Below, piece by piece: positions 52,379 to 62,036 of a DNA stretch of 64,000 bases. Origin of the DNA: Pseudomonas fluorescens NCIMB 11764 (GTDB taxonomy: Bacteria > Pseudomonadota > Gammaproteobacteria > Pseudomonadales > Pseudomonadaceae); the NCBI RefSeq assembly GCF_000293885.2, contig NZ_CP010945.1, positions 5,414,001-5,478,000 on the forward strand, given 5' to 3'. How positions within the stretch are numbered: the stretch's first letter is position 1; every line of letters starts with the position of its first letter. The position numbers and the translations under genes are program-made. Below the pieces are notes generated by a model that searched no databases, was not told the DNA's origin, and was given only the letters and a program-made list of their open reading frames with translations.

Positions 52379-53707
52379 TCATCCATTAAATTTAGATTTA
52401 AAATGTACAGCGAGTTGTCCAGCAGCCATATTCAGAAGCATTTGAAATACAGATGCTACGATAGTTCTATTTTCGCGCCAGCGAAGGTAGAACAAAAAAC
52501 TTGGCTCCAATATATACACCGTCTTATCGCATTTACTCCATTCTAGCAACTCAAAATTTCTTTTGTCTTGAAAATTCTTTAGAGATGCTAGGGTGCTGTT
52601 GATAGATGCTGCGGGCGGCAGTTCAGAAGCGGCTAATCCAGCAGCTTTCAGGCGGATATCAATTTCGTGCCTGGTAAAACTAAATGTCGGGGGATCTTGG
52701 GCAAAAAGTGCAAGAATTATTTTATATGTATCGTATTTTCTGGCCTGCTTCCTAGGCCCTTGTACAAGCTGGGCATACCACGATTCGAAATTTGAATAAC
52801 GGGTCTTAGCAACCTTGTGCATCGCTTTTTGAGCATCACTCTTAGTAAAGGAGATACTGTTTTCGGGATCCCACTCGGTAATGCCTTTGTCGATAAAAAG
52901 TTGAGCGCATATTTGTTGAGTAAGAATTGGCAAGCCTGCACTTTCTTCCGATATCGGATTTACTACTAGAGATTTATCAGCAACATTCAACAATGTCAGG
53001 CCCTTATTGGCGATGGCCTTTAGGTCACTGTCCGACCACCGACCAAGGTCAATGTGCGTGATTCTCCCAATTAGATCCGAGTTCGCTGTTGCCAAATCAA
53101 CACCATGGTGAGTGGTGCCAACAACTATCACTGAAACCTCATTATCTGTGAAGATTTTCCACTGCTGAAAAACCTCTCGCTGTACCTCTTCAGTTAAGTA
53201 ATGAAAATCCTCGACCACTAGTACTGCATTTGATTTTTTAAGCAAAGGAACCAGATGAGTTGGAGATGGTTTCGCGAGTATGGCGTCTTTCACTTCCTTT
53301 TCAGCTTTAGCATCGGTGATACCTACCCCTACTGTTCCCTTTAAGCTCGCAAGCCATCCCCAGCCTAAAGTCCCGCTTACGCTACCTGTTCCGCTAATTG
53401 TTCGGGTGCCCCCATCCTCCAAGGTCTTTAGGCGAGAAAAATCTAAATTCTCTAATGGATAGCTCCAGAAATCATCAGCTTTAAGGGATGCACTGCATCG
53501 TACACGAAGAGGTTCCTTATCAAGTTCCGACAATACTTTTTGGTAAAGGGTCGTCTTTCCTGTTTTTGAGGATCCGGTGATTAAACAAAGAATTCCATTT
53601 TCCAAGATTCCCTGCTTGAGCTCTGCTTCGTATCTCCCTTTTTCACGTTGGACATAGGTTTCACTAGAGGCTTTGCCCCCATTAAAAACGTTAGCGATAG
53701 CGATCAT
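52379..53707 (-). CDS. P-loop NTPase (STAND/AAA-like), unknown role
   Basis: A 442-residue protein from the ATG at 53707. Walker A is TGSSKTGKTTLYQ (residues 44-56), Walker B is AVLVVEDFHYL (about 162-172), and a sensor strand is SVIVVGTTHHG. An insertion rich in Gly/Ser/Thr (GTRTISGTGSVSGTLGWGWL) sits between strands. The C-terminal half is helical, with a winged-helix-like end. The layout recalls STAND and ORC/AAA-like ATPases found in defence or stress loci. It is AT-rich against its surroundings and divergent from the membrane protein at 54067. No effector domain is recognisable, so a defence role is only a possibility. Confidence 0.75.
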   Translation of the reverse strand: MIAIANVFNGGKASSETYVQREKGRYEAELKQGILENGILCLITGSSKTGKTTLYQKVLSELDKEPLRVRCSASLKADDFWSYPLENLDFSRLKTLEDGGTRTISGTGSVSGTLGWGWLASLKGTVGVGITDAKAEKEVKDAILAKPSPTHLVPLLKKSNAVLVVEDFHYLTEEVQREVFQQWKIFTDNEVSVIVVGTTHHGVDLATANSDLIGRITHIDLGRWSDSDLKAIANKGLTLLNVADKSLVVNPISEESAGLPILTQQICAQLFIDKGITEWDPENSISFTKSDAQKAMHKVAKTRYSNFESWYAQLVQGPRKQARKYDTYKIILALFAQDPPTFSFTRHEIDIRLKAAGLAASELPPAASINSTLASLKNFQDKRNFELLEWSKCDKTVYILEPSFLFYLRWRENRTIVASVFQMLLNMAAGQLAVHFKSKFNG

Positions 53708-53934
53708 GTGCCGTCCTTGCAAAATTTGAAATTCTAAAAAATAATGGCGTAACGTATGATTCTACTATATCGCTTTATCATGGCTGATAGCTATCAGTGC
53801 TAGTGGGAAAGCCAGACACTGTCGCCACGGTTACCGCCTCTGATTTACTCGTAGTGTTTGGCTGACGGCCAATGGCCGGTATCTGACCACGACAGGCCGA
53901 AGCCGGCCATAACCGGCCCGTCAGGTTCAACTTG

Positions 53935-53947
53935 AACACCTAGACAA
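53935..53947. promoter_or_regulatory. Palindrome in the divergent promoter of the NTPase and membrane protein genes
   Basis: GTTCAACTTGAAC is a 13-bp perfect palindrome in the 359-nt gap 53708-54066. The gap also holds GC-rich inverted repeats around CTGACGG/CCGTCAG (53870-53933). No gene is seen in the gap. Confidence 0.4.
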
Positions 53948-54066
53948 GTTCAGGAACCGAGAATTTTCATCCCCCGAAAGCCTCGCTATCGAATTTAAAA
54001 GGCGTGCTACCATTTGCGTCGAGCAGTTCATAATGCGACCGCACCCATAGATCAGACGGCTAAGAA

Positions 54067-55665
54067 ATGTCAGCAGCAGCTCAAATCAACACAACAAATT
54101 TGCTAACCATACTGGGGGTGATAGCAGCCGTTTGGGCCTTCATTCCTCAAGTCAGCAAACTCCAGCTTAGGTTCTGTATGAGCCGTCTGGACTGGGCGAT
54201 TGTAGGTTTCGTATTTCTACTTATTCACTATCTGGTTTTTGCACCCGCGCTGGTACAGCTAGGATTGTACTTCAGCTTTGGCCCCTGGTGTTTTGGTTTT
54301 AACAGCGACACGGCGGTGTACGTCCTTCTACTCATGATTGCAACTTACTTTTTTTGGAGGACCCGTTCTCCCAAATTAGTCAGAGGAAAAGTAGGGATTT
54401 TCCGTGAGATGATAGAGGCCCTTATCCTCACTAAGCGCTATGACGAGTTGGTTCTACATGTAGAACCACAACTGCCGAAATTGATTAAATTTAGTAGGAG
54501 GACCCCATCGCCTTCTCAACTTATCTACCATGTTAAACGCCTGCCCATTTTCACGCTATCGGCCAATGGCGGAGAACGATCGACTGCAATGCGGAAGCAG
54601 AGAAAGAAGCCGAATCTAATAACAGCTTGGTTTTCGAATCGCGACAAATCCAAAATTCAAGCTCGCGAAATTCTACAAAGTCTAGTCATTTCTTCAGAGC
54701 TGACCCGCTCGTTAACGCTAAATCATCCTTATTTTTGCCTCAAGTTGCTTGATACGGAAGAATCAGTTCTGAATGACTTCACTAAAGAATTCTTGGAAGC
54801 AATGCTCGAAGCTCCCGGGAGCCAGCTTTACGTTGAACTTAAAAATAATAAAAATCTGAATGGCGCTGCGCGTTTGGCGATCCCACAGAGCAACCGAATA
54901 TTACGCTTCTTTTTTGAGGATCCCACGGTCGCGGTCAAACTTGGCGTTTACCAAGCTATTGGCGATGCGGTTTGTCGTCGGCTAGATGAGGACAAAGCGC
55001 TTATCTCGAAGCTCAATGAGCCGCTGGGATCTTACTACGATTTAGGGCGATATCGATGCCCAATTAACTCAGGTATCACGCTATTCGAGATCATGGTACA
55101 TGAAGGTATCCACCATGGACTCCACGATCATATGTGGCTCCATTATTTCCAGCACTTCGCGAGAAGCATCCTCGCTCAGATGCAACAAATACCTGAGGAA
55201 CCTTCATTCCAGGAATGGCCTACCCCTCTTCACTATTTACTGGCACGACTCTTTTCGGTCGCAATTGATTGGATGGAGCAATGTGGACGCATCAAGCCCC
55301 CAAGCACGTCCCTTGCGATTCCTACGCCTGAAGGCTTCGACAAACTGTACATCTCTAAAGAGGCTGCAAAGTCCATCGGTGAGATGATGCAGAGTATCAT
55401 CCCTAGCACGACCATCCCGGTCTATTTCAAGCGTAAGTTGCTAGGTCTGGTCATTGCTAGCCACAACAACCTTAGAGGGCAACTAGGTCTTATTGGGGTG
55501 GCGGACGAGCTTAACAAGGCAACGATTTTTGGTACCGGTATGCCGGCTAAGTGCAGCTACCGGTCGGCGTTGCTAACCCACTTCCGGGAGCTTGATCATC
55601 GACTCAGAGACAATGCTGTTCAGTTTGAAAAAGACCTAGATGACGCGCTGATGAATTGCCCGTAA
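54067..55665 (+). CDS. Hypothetical membrane-anchored protein (532 aa)
   Basis: Not recognised. Three hydrophobic segments lie near residues 11-30 (LLTILGVIAAVWAFIPQV), 43-65 (WAIVGFVFLLIHYLVFAPAL) and 82-98 (AVYVLLLMIATYFFW). A cytoplasmic portion of about 430 residues follows, without a nucleotide-binding or nuclease motif that I can name. Notable are HEGIHHGLHDHMWLHYFQHF (His-rich) and a charged C-terminus. Codon use is AT-richer than the flanks. It is divergent from the P-loop NTPase and both probably arrived together, so a two-gene accessory system is a plausible reading. Confidence 0.7.
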   Translation: MSAAAQINTTNLLTILGVIAAVWAFIPQVSKLQLRFCMSRLDWAIVGFVFLLIHYLVFAPALVQLGLYFSFGPWCFGFNSDTAVYVLLLMIATYFFWRTRSPKLVRGKVGIFREMIEALILTKRYDELVLHVEPQLPKLIKFSRRTPSPSQLIYHVKRLPIFTLSANGGERSTAMRKQRKKPNLITAWFSNRDKSKIQAREILQSLVISSELTRSLTLNHPYFCLKLLDTEESVLNDFTKEFLEAMLEAPGSQLYVELKNNKNLNGAARLAIPQSNRILRFFFEDPTVAVKLGVYQAIGDAVCRRLDEDKALISKLNEPLGSYYDLGRYRCPINSGITLFEIMVHEGIHHGLHDHMWLHYFQHFARSILAQMQQIPEEPSFQEWPTPLHYLLARLFSVAIDWMEQCGRIKPPSTSLAIPTPEGFDKLYISKEAAKSIGEMMQSIIPSTTIPVYFKRKLLGLVIASHNNLRGQLGLIGVADELNKATIFGTGMPAKCSYRSALLTHFRELDHRLRDNAVQFEKDLDDALMNCP

Positions 55666-55743
55666 AGCAAAATTTGGATACTCATGCTGTTCACCTAGCT
55701 CTCTAGACGGTTGAGTTTCTGCATTTAACAGATGTCCGCTTTT

Positions 55744-55929
55744 GGCCGATTCTGTTGAAAAAGTCGGCCATGGTTTACGCGTCAGAAAAGTACGCGTCCG
55801 AGATTGAAAATCTTTACTTTTTGCAGGGGCTTCCGACTCGGATTTCACGTAGCAGCGTGCAAAAAAGGCGTTTTCACCACTCAATGATCAGGCAGTTTGG
55901 GCAGACCGACTTTTTCAACAAAATCGGCC
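55744..55929. mobile_element. MITE-like element with 24-bp terminal inverted repeats
   Basis: The left end 55744-55767 (GGCCGATTCTGTTGAAAAAG, then TCGG) and the right end 55906-55929 are reverse complements at 23 of 24 positions. The 138 nt between them encode nothing recognisable. GGCCGATT also occurs as a direct repeat at 55744 and 55926. It looks like a non-autonomous derivative or relic of an insertion sequence. The surrounding 55666-56078 contains no gene. Confidence 0.7.
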
Positions 55930-56078
55930 GATTTCTGCCCTCCGTAAGGGGCCGCTTTGGATCGTTTGCTCCCTATCGCGACGGGTAGTAATCGGCCAGA
56001 AGCGGTGATTTTCACGACAGCACCGTAGACGAGATGCCATCTCACCCTCGCCTTTGATCCGGCCTCCCCTTCAGAAGA

Positions 56079-56615
56079 TCAACGCACCAACTGATAGGTA
56101 GACTGCACAAGCCCCGAAGGAAAGCACCGGCTGGTGACCAGCTTCAAAGCAATGTCCTGCGTAAGGGCCCCGAACAATGGTCTTCCCGACCCGATCAGCA
56201 CGGGAACGGTGGTGATCACCATATCGGCGACTAACCCTTCACGCAGGAATGATTGCACCACCTGCCCGCCATCGACATAGACTCGACGCACACCTTGGCT
56301 CGCCATTTCCGCCAACAGGTCTGAAGGCGTGAGGTTGGAAAAACGCACCTTGCCCTCTAGCGCCTCAGGCACTTGCGAGTCGGCCAACTGTTGAGACAAC
56401 ACCACCACTGGCCGGTCGTAGAACCAGGTGTCGAAGGTCAGCACTTTCTCATAGCTCCCCCGCCCCATCACGATCACATCCTTGTCGGCGATGAAGGCCA
56501 GGTAGCCGTGATCCTCGCTCTGATCATCGCGCTGCAAAAGCCAGTCAATGTCACCGTCGGGTCGGGCGATGAAGCCATCCAGACTGGTGGCGATGAAAAC
56601 ATGTGCAGTGGTCAT
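56079..56615 (-). CDS. Dihydrofolate reductase family protein (RibD C-terminal-like)
   Basis: A 178-residue protein from the ATG at 56615 (MTTAHVFIATSLDGFIARPD). The RibD_C/DHFR fold is shown by SLDGFIARPDGDIDWL, VIVMGRGSYEKVLTF, RRVYVDGGQVVQSFLREGLV and TVPVLIGSGRPLFG. Such stand-alone proteins are NADPH-dependent reductases of uncertain substrate and are not true DHFR or RibD. It is monocistronic, facing away from the sulfatase gene's terminator. Confidence 0.87.
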   Translation of the reverse strand: MTTAHVFIATSLDGFIARPDGDIDWLLQRDDQSEDHGYLAFIADKDVIVMGRGSYEKVLTFDTWFYDRPVVVLSQQLADSQVPEALEGKVRFSNLTPSDLLAEMASQGVRRVYVDGGQVVQSFLREGLVADMVITTVPVLIGSGRPLFGALTQDIALKLVTSRCFPSGLVQSTYQLVR

Positions 56616-56747
56616 CGGAGTCTCCTTGTTTAGACGACGCATGGCTGACCGCATCGAGGACGGCGAAACCAATATATAGCTAAATTTCCTGGCGGGTTTT
56701 CCCGACTTGGCCGATAGATGCCCCTTCTCAACCAACCTCCGATACGT

Positions 56748-56776
56748 GAACGCCCCAACTGTGGGGCGTTCTTTAA
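56748..56776. terminator. Terminator hairpin downstream of the alkylsulfatase gene
   Basis: GAACGCCCC-AACT-GTGGGGCGTTC followed by TTTAA, 20 nt beyond the alkylsulfatase stop. On the leftward transcript the hairpin is preceded by TTTAAA, and it may work in both directions. Confidence 0.75.
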
Positions 56777-56795
56777 AGGTGCAGGCTCGTCTGGG

Positions 56796-58763
56796 CTAAG
56801 GCTCGGAAATGGTGAACCAGAAGTCAAACTGGTCGAAGTGGGTCAGCATTTCCTTGAATTTGGCCTTGTCGCCGTCGATGGTCACTTCGCCGCTTTCAGA
56901 GAGATTGCCCAATTTCAGTTTGCCCAGGGCAATGTCGTCGAGGGTGGTTCGGTTTAGAGTGACAGTGCCATCGGCCTGATCCAATTGCTTGTCTTTGCTG
57001 TAGTTCATGACGCCGTTTTTTACGGTCAACACGTACTTGGCGTTAATGTCGGGGAAGTTGAGGTTGAAGAGGTATGACTTGTCTCCGACTCTAGGGCCGT
57101 TCAAGTGAATGGCCAGGAAGTCGAGAAACATTTCAGTGGTCATGCCGCGAATGATGTCAGGTGAACTGGTATTGGGCGTGACCATTTTTTTCACGCCACC
57201 ACGCAGTTCCTGCGCACCGGACAGGTAAAAGTTTCGCGCCGGGCCGGACTCGGCCTGGTAACCCATCTGTTCCAGAGCATCGGCCTCGATGGCACGTGCC
57301 GCCTGGTTTTTCGGGTCCGCAAAAACCACCTTGTTGGCCACGGTTGCTGCCCAGCGATACTCGCCTTTGGCATAGGCCGCTGTGGCTGTATCAATCATTT
57401 TGTCGGCGCCGATCATCTCGACATACTTTTTCGCTTCCTCTGCTGGCGGCAGCGGGTCGAAGTTCGCGGGGTTACCGTCCCAGAAGCCTAAATACAGCTG
57501 ATAGGTCGCGCGCACGTTGTGTTTGAGATTGCCGTAGTAACCCCGGTTATAAAACTCTTTGGCCAGGCTATCAGGCAGGACGAACGCCTCGGCGATCTCG
57601 TTCATGGTCATGCCCTGATTGGCCATGCGCAGCGTCTGATCGTTAATGTACTTGTAGAGGTCGCGCTGTTTCTCGAGATGCTGCACAACGCGATCATTAC
57701 CCCACTGCGGCCAATGGTGGCTACCGAACGACACCACGGCATCCGCCCCCCACAGATCAAGGGTTTGCCCCAGAGCGCTGGCCCACTTCTGCGCGCTGCG
57801 AACTTTTGCACCACGCAGGGTAAGTATGTTGTGCAAGGTGTGGTTGGCATCCTCTGCCAGGTCAATGGCTTTGAATTGCGGGAAATAGAACAGCATTTCC
57901 GCCGGAGCTTCGGTGCCGGGTGCCATTTGGAACACCACCTCGATGCCATCGACGCTGAGTGTTTCTCCGGTTTTCTCGATCAGTTTGTTCGGTTCGAGCA
58001 GCGTGATGGTGCCGGCTGCCGTGGTTATGCCCAAGCCGCCACTGACGGTCCCTTTGGAGCCTTTTGGCAACAGGTTGCCATACATGTAAGAAGCGCGACG
58101 GCTCATCGCAGTGCCGGCAAACACGTTTTCACTGACCGCTTCCTCCATGAAACCTTCAGGGGCGATCACTGGGACTTTGCCGGATTTCGCATCGGCTTCA
58201 GTGACAATGGCACGCACGCCAGCGAAGTGGTCGACATGTGAATGGGTGAAGATCACCGCAGACACCGGAAGTGTTTCAACCTTGTCATTGACCAGCGCCA
58301 GTGCCGCTCTGGCTGTTTCCGCCGAGGTCAGTGGGTCGATTACGATCCAACCGGTTTTGCCTCGCACGAAGGTGATGTTGGCCAGGTCGATATTGCGCAC
58401 CTGATAGATGCCATCCACCACTTTGAACAAACCTCGAATCGCCAGCAACTGCGATTGCCGCCATAAACTCGGGTTGACTGTGGTGGGTGTCGGGCCTTCT
58501 GTCTTGAGGAAATCGTACTGAGACAGATCGATCACGGTGTTGCCCGCATCGCCCTTGATCACAGGGCTGGGTAAATCGGCAATGAAGCCGTGGTTCGCGT
58601 CTTCGAAGTCTTGTTTATTGGCAAAGGGTAAGTAGCTGAGCAAGGCGTCGTTGGCTTTTCGAGTGACCTCGGAGGCCTCATTGGGAGCGGCATGCGCCGC
58701 GCCGATGGCAACGCAGGTCGATAAAAGTGCGAGCGCTATTTGTTTGGGAAGCGGAGCTAGCAT
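56796..58763 (-). CDS. sdsA: Alkyl sulfatase (SdsA-like metallo-beta-lactamase fold)
   Basis: A 655-residue exported enzyme with a signal peptide to about AAHAAP (residue 26). The MBL-fold zinc motif is THSHVDHFAG (His174, His176, Asp178, His179), with further ligands expected in the conserved MAPGTEAPAEMLFYFP and FGSHHWPQWGN blocks. A helical dimerisation domain follows, then a C-terminal SCP2-like domain (about 540-655, TVTLNRTTLDDIALGKLKLG). This is the SdsA1 architecture, hydrolysing SDS and other primary alkyl sulfates to alcohol and sulfate in the periplasm. The FadL-like porin upstream (59388) may import the product or substrate. No SdsB-type regulator is adjacent. Confidence 0.92.
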   Translation of the reverse strand: MLAPLPKQIALALLSTCVAIGAAHAAPNEASEVTRKANDALLSYLPFANKQDFEDANHGFIADLPSPVIKGDAGNTVIDLSQYDFLKTEGPTPTTVNPSLWRQSQLLAIRGLFKVVDGIYQVRNIDLANITFVRGKTGWIVIDPLTSAETARAALALVNDKVETLPVSAVIFTHSHVDHFAGVRAIVTEADAKSGKVPVIAPEGFMEEAVSENVFAGTAMSRRASYMYGNLLPKGSKGTVSGGLGITTAAGTITLLEPNKLIEKTGETLSVDGIEVVFQMAPGTEAPAEMLFYFPQFKAIDLAEDANHTLHNILTLRGAKVRSAQKWASALGQTLDLWGADAVVSFGSHHWPQWGNDRVVQHLEKQRDLYKYINDQTLRMANQGMTMNEIAEAFVLPDSLAKEFYNRGYYGNLKHNVRATYQLYLGFWDGNPANFDPLPPAEEAKKYVEMIGADKMIDTATAAYAKGEYRWAATVANKVVFADPKNQAARAIEADALEQMGYQAESGPARNFYLSGAQELRGGVKKMVTPNTSSPDIIRGMTTEMFLDFLAIHLNGPRVGDKSYLFNLNFPDINAKYVLTVKNGVMNYSKDKQLDQADGTVTLNRTTLDDIALGKLKLGNLSESGEVTIDGDKAKFKEMLTHFDQFDFWFTISEP

Positions 58764-59387
58764 GTTTTTCTCCTCGTGTTTGCAAACACATTCCCGAAAC
58801 TGCTTCTGACGTCGGGCATCATTTCGTACAAATCAACGAACAGCGCAGACCCTGAAATGGCGACAGCACGGTGCAGTGGCGCCATTCTGACTGTGCTTAC
58901 CCTCACACCGTAATCAAGCCTGCCTCTATTATTTTCGTGCTCGGCACTGCTGAAGTATTACGAAGCCCGGGCGGACAGAGTTGAGATAAATCAACCAGTC
59001 AGTGATTGTGAATTTGTTTTGTGAGGATGGGGGAACGCCTGGGTTTCTAGCCGACCGGATGACTGTTCGGCCAGTCAGTCGCTCATCGATAGGTGGTAAA
59101 GGTTGCGGGGGGCGAGAAATTGTCTTTCCATTTTTCAACTGCGGCCAACGCCAAATAATCCAGCTATACCTACCTGAATTTGTTGGTGGTGTTTAGAAGG
59201 CCAGTAGGTCGCGGACGGGGATCAAAAGATGGGGCTTGCAGGTGACGGAATACGCAGCGTCACTAATCTCCAGCCGGTACTCCCATTCAGTTTGAACGAC
59301 GATTGGAACCTGATTTCCAGATTTCCGGACAGATCCTTAGTGGTTTTACTCTTTGGATGAAATGGACGTTCTTTCGTTTACTGAGTA

Positions 59388-60656
59388 TCAGAATCGCCAA
59401 GTCATGTTGCCGGTCAGCGCTTGAATCCAGGCATTGTCGAACTGACCGGAAGTTCGAGTGCCTGACACGGATTTGGTCTGGTCCACCGGCATGTCGCCCA
59501 GCCAGACCATGGCCCAGCTGAGATTGACATCGGTGTCCCTGTTCAGGGCATAGGTGGCTCCCGCGGCAATCCGCCAGGATTCGCCCATGGGCACGATTAC
59601 GCTGCGTTTGCTGTCCGAGACTGCGCTACTGTCGTAGGCCACACCCACATTCCACAGCCACTGCTCGGCGGCTTGGTACTGCGCGCCCAGTGACAAGTGC
59701 CAGGTATCCTTGAAACCGGCATCGACCGTTTTCGATTGCGTGCCGAGCGCGGTGGTATCGACCTGCACTCCGATATCGCCGAATTCCGACCAGTCCTGCC
59801 AGTTGGCTGAGGCCAGCAACGCCCATTGCCGGTCCAGTTGTTGGAAAAGGCTCAGGGTCAGGGTCTGCGGCACTGTCGTGTCGAGTTTGATATTGGTGTT
59901 GTTGACGCGCTCCAGCAGACGGCCGTCGCCTTGCACATCCAGCCGGTCTTCGAAGTTCAAGTCGACTTTGCTGGTATAGGTCAGGCCTATGCGCGTGCCG
60001 GCTTGCGGGGCGTAGATCACCCCGACGTTGGCGCCATAGCCCCAGGTGCCATCCTTGTATTTGTACTGACCGTCCGTGCGGTCGGTGAAACCGAAGGGGG
60101 ACCGGTCGATAGCCGTTTGCGCCTGCAACATGCCGTACATGGCCTTGATGCCCACGCCCACCGACCATTGCTCGTTGAAGCGATACGCCACGCTGGGCAC
60201 CAGGGACAAGCCGAGCAGGCTGGAGTTTTGCGCGAAGTAACGCCCGGACCAGTCGTTGTCGTAATTGACCGCCAGACCGAAATCGCCGTACTGGCCGAAA
60301 CCGACACTCCAGTGATCGTCAAGCTCATGCGAGATGAAGAAGCTGCCGCCGGGAATCGGATCAAGGGCATTGCCACTTCTGCGGCCAGGGACATTGGTGT
60401 CGGAATCTCGATCGAAGGTCAGGTCGCCGTAAAGCACTTGCAAACCGCCGGTGATCTGCGTGCCTGGCAGGTAGCTCATGCCCGCCGGGTTACTGGATAT
60501 TGTCGAAGGGCCTTGGCCGCGGGCGGCGGCACCGGCGTTGGCGAGGCCGGCGTTATCGGTGCCGATTTCGTAGAGCATGATGCCGCCAGCCCACACTTGC
60601 TGACAGCAAAACGCAAGGAGCGTAAGGGCGGGCAAGGTGGTTGTTCTGGCGTGCAT
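59388..60656 (-). CDS. FadL/TodX family outer-membrane transporter
   Basis: A 422-residue barrel protein with a signal peptide to about VWAGG. The FadL N-terminal hatch is GIMLYEIGTDNAGLANAGAA, followed by the NPAG motif in TISSNPAGMSYL. The strands are typical and the last residues are TWRF. FadL proteins take up long-chain fatty acids and other hydrophobic compounds. It is on the same strand as the alkylsulfatase, 624 nt upstream. The gap (58764-59387) shows no convincing gene. A joint role in alkyl-sulfate or fatty-alcohol use is a reasonable inference. Confidence 0.9.
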   Translation of the reverse strand: MHARTTTLPALTLLAFCCQQVWAGGIMLYEIGTDNAGLANAGAAARGQGPSTISSNPAGMSYLPGTQITGGLQVLYGDLTFDRDSDTNVPGRRSGNALDPIPGGSFFISHELDDHWSVGFGQYGDFGLAVNYDNDWSGRYFAQNSSLLGLSLVPSVAYRFNEQWSVGVGIKAMYGMLQAQTAIDRSPFGFTDRTDGQYKYKDGTWGYGANVGVIYAPQAGTRIGLTYTSKVDLNFEDRLDVQGDGRLLERVNNTNIKLDTTVPQTLTLSLFQQLDRQWALLASANWQDWSEFGDIGVQVDTTALGTQSKTVDAGFKDTWHLSLGAQYQAAEQWLWNVGVAYDSSAVSDSKRSVIVPMGESWRIAAGATYALNRDTDVNLSWAMVWLGDMPVDQTKSVSGTRTSGQFDNAWIQALTGNMTWRF

Positions 60657-60822
60657 TAGTACCTCGGCAAGTATCTATTCTTGATTGAGCGTAGCTAATG
60701 TCTACCTGTCGATGGACTTATCAATAGTTACCCCCATGCCCCCTCTTAAGTTGAAGCGCCACGCTGATAGTCGTCGAAATGCCGATATTCGCCGCACGCG
60801 TGACTGGCACGGATTATCCAAA

Positions 60823-60846
60823 CCCGGCCCTCGCGCCGGGTTTGCT
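60823..60846. terminator. Bidirectional-type terminator hairpin
   Basis: AAACCCGGC-CCTC-GCGCCGGGTTT, followed on the plus strand by GCTGTTTT, between the FadL-like gene promoter and the TerC stop. Confidence 0.7.
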
Positions 60847-60878
60847 GTTTTCGTGTGGCAGCCGCCATCTGTCCGGAT

Positions 60879-61871
60879 CTAAACCTGCGGGCCGGCAGAG
60901 GCCTGGCCGCGGGTTTTCCAAAGCGATAGCAGCACGCCGCCCAGCAGCAAAGCCAGGGTCACGCTCAGGGAAATGACCGCCGGAATCTTGCCGATGATGC
61001 CGACCATGAAGATCTTGCCGCCGATAAACACCAGCACCAGCGCCAGGGCGTACTTGAGATAGGCAAAGCGGTGAATCATCGCCGCCAGGGCGAAATACAA
61101 CGCACGCAGGCCAAGGATGGCGAAGATGTTGGAGGTGTAGACGATGAAGGGGTCCTGGGTGATGGCAAAGATCGCCGGCACGCTGTCCACAGCGAAGACC
61201 AAATCGGCACACTCGATCAGCACCAGGGCCAGGAACAACGGCGTCGCCCAGACCACGGACTTGCCACTGGCATCCGCCTGGCGCACGAAGAAGCGCCCTT
61301 CATGCAAGCGATCGGTCACCCGCATGTGTTTGCGCAGGAACTTCACCAGCAGGTTATCGCTAAGGTTGGGCTGGGCATCGATCTTGCTGAACAGCATCTT
61401 TACCCCGGTCAACAGCAGGAAGATGCCGAACACATAGAGAATCCAACTGAACTCGGCGATCAGCGCCGCCCCCAGGCCAATCATGACAGCGCGCAGCACT
61501 ATCACACCGAGAATGCCCCAGAACAGCACCTCGTGCTGATACTTACGCGGAATGGAGAGAAAGCTGAAGATCATCGCCATCAGGAATACGTTGTCCATCG
61601 ACAACGATTTCTCGATCAGAAAGCCGGTGTAGAAATCCATCCCGGCGTCACCGCCCTTGACCTGCCAGACCCAGAGGCCGAACAGCAAGCCAGCGGTGAT
61701 ATAGCCAGCAGACAGCAGCAGGCTTTCACGAACGCCGATTTCTCGATGCCCGCGGTGTAGCACCCCGAGGTCGAAGATCAACAGGCCGATAACGATGCTG
61801 ATAAAAGCGAGCCACAACCAAGTGGCGGTGCCGAGAAACTCGGCAAGAAAGAACGGTTCCAGGGCAGTCAT
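60879..61871 (-). CDS. TerC/Alx family integral membrane protein
   Basis: A 330-residue membrane protein; the ATG at 61871 lies behind a strong GGAGGAGGGG site. About eight membrane segments are present. The family signatures are FLIEKSLSMDNVFLMAMIF and VLIECADLVFAVDSVPAIFA, each with membrane-embedded Asp/Glu/Asn residues that suit metal transport. TerC/Alx proteins are linked to manganese export and to loading exported metalloenzymes, and historically to tellurite resistance. I looked for a yybP-ykoY-type leader upstream and did not find a convincing one. It is monocistronic. Confidence 0.9.
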   Translation of the reverse strand: MTALEPFFLAEFLGTATWLWLAFISIVIGLLIFDLGVLHRGHREIGVRESLLLSAGYITAGLLFGLWVWQVKGGDAGMDFYTGFLIEKSLSMDNVFLMAMIFSFLSIPRKYQHEVLFWGILGVIVLRAVMIGLGAALIAEFSWILYVFGIFLLLTGVKMLFSKIDAQPNLSDNLLVKFLRKHMRVTDRLHEGRFFVRQADASGKSVVWATPLFLALVLIECADLVFAVDSVPAIFAITQDPFIVYTSNIFAILGLRALYFALAAMIHRFAYLKYALALVLVFIGGKIFMVGIIGKIPAVISLSVTLALLLGGVLLSLWKTRGQASAGPQV

Positions 61872-62036
61872 GAGCCCCTCCTCCAAGTGTCGAAGTTGTA
61901 CAAACTGCAACTCCGACATGGCAGCTATTCGCTGTCAGAGGGGCCCGGCGTTGTGGGAAAAAATCTAGAGAGACGCGTGGAATTTCTCAATCACGCAAGG
62001 GTTGCAAGTTATTTCAATGTGCGAGGCCCGTCAGTC

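Noticed and set aside
58929..59196. Short frames in the 58764-59387 gap as genes or a remnant regulator
   Set aside because: No start with a good ribosome site, no motif, and both strands are equally open. Nothing supports a gene or SdsB-like relic.
61872..62036. yybP-ykoY (manganese) riboswitch upstream of the TerC gene
   Set aside because: The leader is short and I could not identify the conserved loop sequences; only a strong ribosome site is evident.
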